The notes below the pieces were generated by a model, which had not been told where the DNA came from, ran no database searches, and worked only from the letters and a program-made list of their open reading frames with translations. 57,430 nucleotides of DNA from assembly GCA_018968885.1 (NCBI GenBank), contig JAGWZK010000021.1, positions 1 to 57,430 on the forward strand, in the 5' to 3' direction. Shown here one piece after another: positions 53,068-57,430 of the stretch (its first letter is position 1; every line of letters starts with the position of its first letter). Origin of the DNA: Planctomycetota bacterium. GTDB lineage: Bacteria; Planctomycetota; Phycisphaerae; Phycisphaerales; UBA1924. A program made the position numbers and the translations under genes.

Positions 53068-54840
53068 TCACGCGCGAATCGCGGCAAACCTACCGGATTG
53101 GGAAGAGGCCGAGCGAAGGAAGCGGCCGGTGGCATCAAACGATGCGGAAACCGGGCGCGAAATCTCGATCACCAGCGTGTCGTCCGGGGGCGGGCCGTGG
53201 CGGAAATCGGCGACGGCGCGGATGATCGATTCGGGCCAGCTCTTGGCTTCGCCGGGGCCGCGCGCCAGCAGACGGCGAATACCGCTGATGCGAAGTTGCT
53301 GACCATTGCGGTCACGGCACTCAAACGCGCCATCGGTGTATGCGATGATGCGATCACCCAAGCCAAAGGGGAAGGTCTTGGCGTGGGCATCGAATTCATC
53401 GGGGCCACAGGCACCCAGGATCATTGCGGTGGATTCCAATTCTTCGAGGCGGCCATCCGCGGTGTAGAGGAATGCCGGCGGGTGGCCAGCACTGGCATAC
53501 TCGACGGTGGAATCGCGGCTGTCGGCTTTGATGCACAACGCGGTGACATACACCCAGTGTGAACTGAGCGTGAGGTGCACATAGCGATTGAGCATGTGCA
53601 GCAGGTCATGCGGACCAATGGCTGGGTGTTCGGCAAAGATGCGTTCGAGTTCGCCGTGCAGGCGATTGACCGTGAGAGCCGCGGGGATGCCGTGGCCAGT
53701 CACATCCAGCACAACGAGGTTGAGGATGCCGTGGCGGCCATCCTCCATATGCGCCAACTTGGAAAACAGGTAATCGCCACCGATCTGCCTCATGGGTTCA
53801 TAGGCATATCTGAAGTGCAGGGGGCCATCAACAACCGAGCGAGGAAAGAGCGACTCGTGAATACGCCGCGCATCCACGAGCTCGCGACGCATTTCGTTGT
53901 AGCGGCCGCGAAGTACGCGGTTGGTGAAACCTTCGCGGAAGCGTGAATCGCGCCACCAGATCACAAAGTATCCAGGCATGCCGATGATGGGGGAAAACGC
54001 AATCATCGCCAGGCCGAGTGCCACGACACCCCAGCCACCATCGCGCAAGGTCAACACAAAAATGACGTAGGCGATGGTCAACAGTGCATTCAGAGCCAAA
54101 AGGGGAATCAGTGGCCTGATGCACTCTCGCGGTGTCAGTGGCAGAAACAGACACGCAAAAAAGTGCGTACTGAAGACCGATGCCAGCCCGGCCAGAGCAG
54201 CACCAAAGACACTGAAAGTGCGGATCACACGTTGATCACGAGCCCGGCTGTCGTCGCGGTCAGCCGAAGGTGCAGAGGTCGAGCCCTCCACCCCTTCTCG
54301 GATGGCCTCTTCGACCTTGGAAGCGACCGCGTCCGCATCAGTCGAGCTGCGGCGTGGGTTTACAACTGCCTGTGACTTTTCGGGTGCATCAGATGACGGC
54401 GTCGAATCTGTAGAGATCTCCACCGGCCCTTTGGCAGGGACGACCCTGATCTTGGCTCCGCCCTGTTCCTCGAAATATGCCGCTGCGAGGGATCCGGTGA
54501 GGAGATTCAAGGAGCCGGTTATCACGATGAGCCAGAAGACCATTTTCAAAAGCGGCCAGCGCGTGCTTTTGTGATAAAAGACATACGAAAAGGCCGTGCA
54601 GAAGAGCGCGAAGACTGCGACATTGACAAACAGCGTGATCCACGCGGCGGCACCGTTCCGTGTCGACGCTCCAATGGCCTCGCGGACGCCGAATATCCCG
54701 AATATCAGTGAAAAAACCGAAAGGAACAACACTGTGCCCGTGTACCACAGAAACCGGCGGCGCAGCAGTTGCTGACGCTCATTCTCCAATTCGGAGTCGA
54801 ACTCACTGGCAAAGGCGGAGGTGTCGAGGGGCCGATCCAC
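53068..54840 (-). CDS. Membrane-anchored SpoIIE-type PP2C phosphatase
   Basis: 590 residues. The N-terminal 320 residues carry six or seven hydrophobic helices in two groups (about 30-110 and 205-310) split by a charged, probably disordered loop (130-200). A helix linker (RYNEMRRELVDARRIHESLFP) leads to a SpoIIE/RsbU phosphatase domain: GGDYLFSK, VVLDVTGHGIPAAL (metal Asp), YASAGHPPAFLY, IAYTDGAFECRDRNG and PDDTLVIEI. Such enzymes dephosphorylate anti-anti-sigma proteins or receive signals via partner regulators; no anti-sigma gene is nearby. GTG 54840 is the only start that keeps the frame; no ATG lies upstream in frame. Confidence 0.9.
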   Translation of the reverse strand: MDRPLDTSAFASEFDSELENERQQLLRRRFLWYTGTVLFLSVFSLIFGIFGVREAIGASTRNGAAAWITLFVNVAVFALFCTAFSYVFYHKSTRWPLLKMVFWLIVITGSLNLLTGSLAAAYFEEQGGAKIRVVPAKGPVEISTDSTPSSDAPEKSQAVVNPRRSSTDADAVASKVEEAIREGVEGSTSAPSADRDDSRARDQRVIRTFSVFGAALAGLASVFSTHFFACLFLPLTPRECIRPLIPLLALNALLTIAYVIFVLTLRDGGWGVVALGLAMIAFSPIIGMPGYFVIWWRDSRFREGFTNRVLRGRYNEMRRELVDARRIHESLFPRSVVDGPLHFRYAYEPMRQIGGDYLFSKLAHMEDGRHGILNLVVLDVTGHGIPAALTVNRLHGELERIFAEHPAIGPHDLLHMLNRYVHLTLSSHWVYVTALCIKADSRDSTVEYASAGHPPAFLYTADGRLEELESTAMILGACGPDEFDAHAKTFPFGLGDRIIAYTDGAFECRDRNGQQLRISGIRRLLARGPGEAKSWPESIIRAVADFRHGPPPDDTLVIEISRPVSASFDATGRFLRSASSQSGRFAAIRA

Positions 54841-54962
54841 GTCGTCATTGTACGGAATTCGCCAAGAAGCGTTTCCGCTTTGTTCGGCTTTTTTCAGGAA
54901 CAGCAGAATCCCCCACAGAATGCACGTAACTCTCTCATTGATTTGGCTTTACATCGAATCGA

Positions 54963-55559
54963 TCAGCGATTTGCGCCTGGTTTCCACAGCACATCCGTTG
55001 ACCCGCCGTGATTGGCGACACGGGCAGCGACGAAAAGCAGGTCGCTGAGCCGGTTTAGAAACCGGATAGTTTCGGGGCTGGTTTGGGTGGGCTCCAGAGC
55101 GTGCAAAGTGACCGCAGCCCTTTCGGCGCGGCGGGCGACTGTGCGCGCCATGTGAAGATGGGCAGCTAGGGGTGTGCCGCCGGGCAGGACAAAGGAGTTC
55201 AGGGGCTTGAGGTGGGTATTGAGCTCATCGATGGCGTGCTCCAAACGCTCAGTTTGCGAAGGCACGACGCGGAGCGCGGCAGAAGGGGCCTCGCCGGGCG
55301 GCATTGGAGTGGCCAGATCAGCCCCAAGGTCAAAGAGATCGTGCTGCACTGGCGCGAGAATCGAATGCAGCCGCGCACTGTACGGCGTGGTGTTTCGCGC
55401 TGCTTCGATCAGGGCCAATCCGAGACAGGAATTGAGTTCGTCCACATCGCCATAGGCAGCGACTCGGGCTGAGTCCTTGCGCACGCGAGCACCAGAAACC
55501 AGCCCGGTGGTGCCGTCATCGCCAGTCTTGGTGTATATCTTGCTGAGGCGAACAGACAT
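54963..55559 (-). CDS. PduO-type cob(I)alamin adenosyltransferase
   Basis: Makes adenosylcobalamin from cob(I)alamin and ATP. 198 residues of the PduO family: IYTKTGDDGTTGLVSGARVRKDS (ATP loop), AYGDVDELNSCLGLA, FVLPGGTPLAAHLHMARTVARRAER and FLNRLSDLLFVAARVAN are all standard. Its ATG (55559-55557) shares two bases with the ATG of recJ on the other strand. B12 enzymes are not in the window; methylmalonyl-CoA mutase would be a natural client. Confidence 0.93.
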   Translation of the reverse strand: MSVRLSKIYTKTGDDGTTGLVSGARVRKDSARVAAYGDVDELNSCLGLALIEAARNTTPYSARLHSILAPVQHDLFDLGADLATPMPPGEAPSAALRVVPSQTERLEHAIDELNTHLKPLNSFVLPGGTPLAAHLHMARTVARRAERAAVTLHALEPTQTSPETIRFLNRLSDLLFVAARVANHGGSTDVLWKPGANR

Positions 55560-57360
55560 GGCTCATCCTTTCTTCCGACATCCTCTTGAGACTGGCACTG
55601 GCGGGGCGTTGCACCAGCCGGGGAAGACTACGCCTTCTGCACGGTGGATTTGCCGCGGAGGCGCGGCAGATGCAACGCTGCCATTGATGGAGAGGATTCT
55701 TGCTTCGCGGGGTGTGTCGCCTGGGGAGTCCCGGCAACGCTTCCTGCATCCAAACATGCGGTCGCTGCATGATCCATCGCTGATGCCGGGGCTGGACAAA
55801 GCGGCGGAGCGTCTGTGCAATGCAGTTCGAGGGGGAGAACGGATCGTGATCTATGGAGATTACGACGTTGACGGCATCACGGCCTCGGCGATTTTGTTCC
55901 ATGCGTTGCGGACGTTGAAGGTGGATGCAGATGTCAGCACGTATGTGCCGCACCGGATCGATGAGGGGTATGGGCTGAACTCTGAAGCGTTAATCGCGCT
56001 GGCAGAGAAGGGCGCCAAAGTCATCGTCACGGTGGATTGTGGCATTACCGCGCGAGCCCAGGCCGCGGCATTGAAAGCCGCAGCGCCCCACGTGGATCTG
56101 ATCATCACAGATCATCATCACGTGCCGCCTATCGAGGAATATCCCGAGTGTTTCGCACTTGTGCATCCGCGGCTGGATGGGTCCAAGTACCCCTTTGGAG
56201 AATTGTGCGGTGCGGGAGTGGCGTACAAACTCGCATGGCGGACGGGCACGATGTGGACGGGGAGTGATCGCGTGCCCCCGGCGTATCGCACGTTGCTGGT
56301 GGAGCTTCTCGCCCTGGCGAGCATGGGCGTGATCGCGGATGTCGTGCCGCTGGTGGATGAAAATCGCGTGATCGCGGCATTTGGTCTGAAACGCATCAAG
56401 GCATCACCATTGCCAGGTTTGGGTGAATTGGTCAGGCAATCTGGATTGGACGATGCCAAGATCTTGGCCGAAGATGTGGGATTCAAACTTGCCCCGCGGC
56501 TGAATGCGGTCGGACGCCTAGGGCACGCGCGCGAAGCACTCGAACTGCTCACCATCGCTCCTCCGGCACGGGCGACAGAGATCGCGGCGGAGCTGACGCG
56601 CCAGAATGACCTTCGGCGTGCGATTGAACGCGAGATCACGCAGCAGGCCAGCGAGATGGTGATCGAACAAGGGATGAATCACCCCGATCATCGCGCGATC
56701 GTGCTCAAACACTCAGAGTGGCACCCCGGCGTGGTGGGCATTGTGTGCACGCGATTGGTCGAGCAGTTTCACCGCCCCACTATTCTGCTGTGCGAGCGCG
56801 ACGGATTGTGCTCAGGATCAGGGCGATCCATTGAGGGGTTCAACTTGCATGGCGGGTTGCACGCCTGCCGCGAAATGCTGGAGACGTTTGGCGGGCACGA
56901 GATGGCGGCGGGGCTCAAGGTGAAACCGGAGAATTTCGGCCGGTTTCAGCGGGCGTTTGCCGAACACGCCACGCAGCACATCAGGGCGGAGCAGCTGTCA
57001 CCGAGCGTGATGTATGACTGCGAGGCATGTTGGGAGGAGTTGTCTTTGAATGTCGCCAGAGGCATCCGCGAGATGGAGCCCTTTGGCCGCGATAATCCCG
57101 GCGTGCGGCTGATGCTGAAAGGTGTGCCCCTAGATGGCAGGCCACGCACCATGGGATCTGATCAACAGCACCTGCAAATGCATCTTGGAAGCGGGAGTCG
57201 GCGCATTCGCGCCATCGGATGGAAAAAGGCCGAGTTGGGACGCGATCTGCCGATCGGGGCCCAACTCGACCTGATTGTGCAATTGAAGATCAATTCTTGG
57301 ACAGGAAGCGAAGCTCTGGAGGCGGAGATCGTTGACCTTCGCCTCAGCAATCGGCGGTGA
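55558..57360 (+). CDS. recJ: Single-stranded-DNA-specific exonuclease RecJ
   Basis: 5'-3' exonuclease of recombination and mismatch repair, 600 residues from ATG 55558. DHH-phosphoesterase motifs: IYGDYDVDGITASAI (metal Asp), VDCGI, ITDHHHVP (DHH) and LASMGVIADVVPL (Asp). The DHHA1 part includes GRSIEGFNLH and FGGHEMAAG, followed by the C-terminal OB domain (REMEPFGRDNPGVRLMLKG). The frame is open further left, but that part lies opposite the adenosyltransferase. ATG 55687 is a later alternative that would cut conserved sequence. The gene runs directly into a tandem repeat. Confidence 0.93.
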   Translation: MAHPFFRHPLETGTGGALHQPGKTTPSARWICRGGAADATLPLMERILASRGVSPGESRQRFLHPNMRSLHDPSLMPGLDKAAERLCNAVRGGERIVIYGDYDVDGITASAILFHALRTLKVDADVSTYVPHRIDEGYGLNSEALIALAEKGAKVIVTVDCGITARAQAAALKAAAPHVDLIITDHHHVPPIEEYPECFALVHPRLDGSKYPFGELCGAGVAYKLAWRTGTMWTGSDRVPPAYRTLLVELLALASMGVIADVVPLVDENRVIAAFGLKRIKASPLPGLGELVRQSGLDDAKILAEDVGFKLAPRLNAVGRLGHAREALELLTIAPPARATEIAAELTRQNDLRRAIEREITQQASEMVIEQGMNHPDHRAIVLKHSEWHPGVVGIVCTRLVEQFHRPTILLCERDGLCSGSGRSIEGFNLHGGLHACREMLETFGGHEMAAGLKVKPENFGRFQRAFAEHATQHIRAEQLSPSVMYDCEACWEELSLNVARGIREMEPFGRDNPGVRLMLKGVPLDGRPRTMGSDQQHLQMHLGSGSRRIRAIGWKKAELGRDLPIGAQLDLIVQLKINSWTGSEALEAEIVDLRLSNRR

Positions 57361-57430
57361 CTTACTTCACCGCCCTTACTTCACCGCCCTTACTTCACCG
57401 CCCTTACTTCACCGCCCTTACTTCACCGCC
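57361..57430. repeat. Five perfect tandem copies of a 14-bp unit
   Basis: CTTACTTCACCGCC is repeated five times without error and reaches the window end, so the true copy number is unknown. The recJ end GGCGGTGA (57353-57360) pairs perfectly with TCACCGCC in each copy, so a stem with a CTTACT loop can form with the first unit. There are no spacers. Confidence 0.95.

Noticed and set aside
57361..57430. CRISPR array at the window end
   Set aside because: The 14-bp units are directly adjacent with no spacers and no cas genes are present.

Overview
The window looks like chromosomal DNA of a planctomycete, most likely of the class Phycisphaerae. The basis is indirect. There are several membrane proteins with a CxxC-YDL-GL-CPEC zinc ribbon, secreted proteins ending in two dockerin-like ADFN-D-DFFDYLDF repeats, a protein with two DUF1080 domains, Tat-exported sugar oxidoreductases and isomerases, an HU protein with an Ala/Lys-rich head, and weak or absent Shine-Dalgarno signals at many starts. 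kdsB implies a Kdo-containing outer membrane. No phage, insertion sequence, CRISPR array or conjugation gene is visible. This is mostly housekeeping and catabolic chromosome, not an obvious island.

Layout. 0-3 kb: the cut end of a PdeM-type nuclease gene, an orphan Imm11-like gene, a 216-bp cluster of five hairpins, and histidine ammonia-lyase. 3-11 kb: a lipoprotein hydrolase, a two-gene photolyase operon (Fe-S (6-4)-type plus class I), a secreted esterase and a double-DUF1080 protein. 11-19.5 kb: an M28 peptidase, then a rightward run of prpB-like lyase, purQ, mnmA and three zinc-ribbon membrane proteins. 19.5-24.4 kb: a leftward run of UDP-sugar dehydrogenase, galactokinase, a membrane protein, HU and a nuclease-like protein. 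24.5-31.7 kb: 2-hydroxyacid dehydrogenase, psuG, two secreted proteins with the same repeat tail, a stand-alone receiver domain and a small unknown. 31.9-36.2 kb: PBP4-type carboxypeptidase, Thermus/Rickettsia-type isocitrate dehydrogenase and an acyl desaturase. 36.2-41 kb: a leftward fumarylacetoacetase cluster whose last gene is cut by an in-frame TAG, two small rightward secreted or membrane proteins, and an HD-domain gene broken by a one-base frameshift. 41-45.4 kb: a tightly overlapped sugar operon (Gfo/Idh/MocA oxidoreductase, GH29 fucosidase, Hyi-like isomerase) and a flavin reductase. 45.4-51.4 kb: tRNA-Arg(CCU) abutting kdsB, a lipoprotein, tilS, a coiled-coil membrane protein, a MazG-like protein, rpsL and rpsG. 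51.4-57.4 kb: an E1-like ThiF/MoeB protein, DinB-like protein, SpoIIE-type phosphatase, PduO-type adenosyltransferase, recJ, and a 14-bp tandem repeat running off the end.

The genes fall into a few functional groups: DNA repair (PdeM, two photolyases, RecJ), translation (mnmA, tilS, rpsL, rpsG, tRNA-Arg), envelope building (kdsB, UDP-sugar dehydrogenase, PBP4, desaturase), amino acid and propionate catabolism (hutH, fahA, prpB-like) and exported sugar breakdown. The most unusual observations are the two interrupted genes, the hairpin cluster, the tRNA/kdsB junction, the start codons of the adenosyltransferase and recJ sharing bases, the strand-composition switch near 11 kb and 51 kb, and a conserved-looking unknown gene next to fahA.
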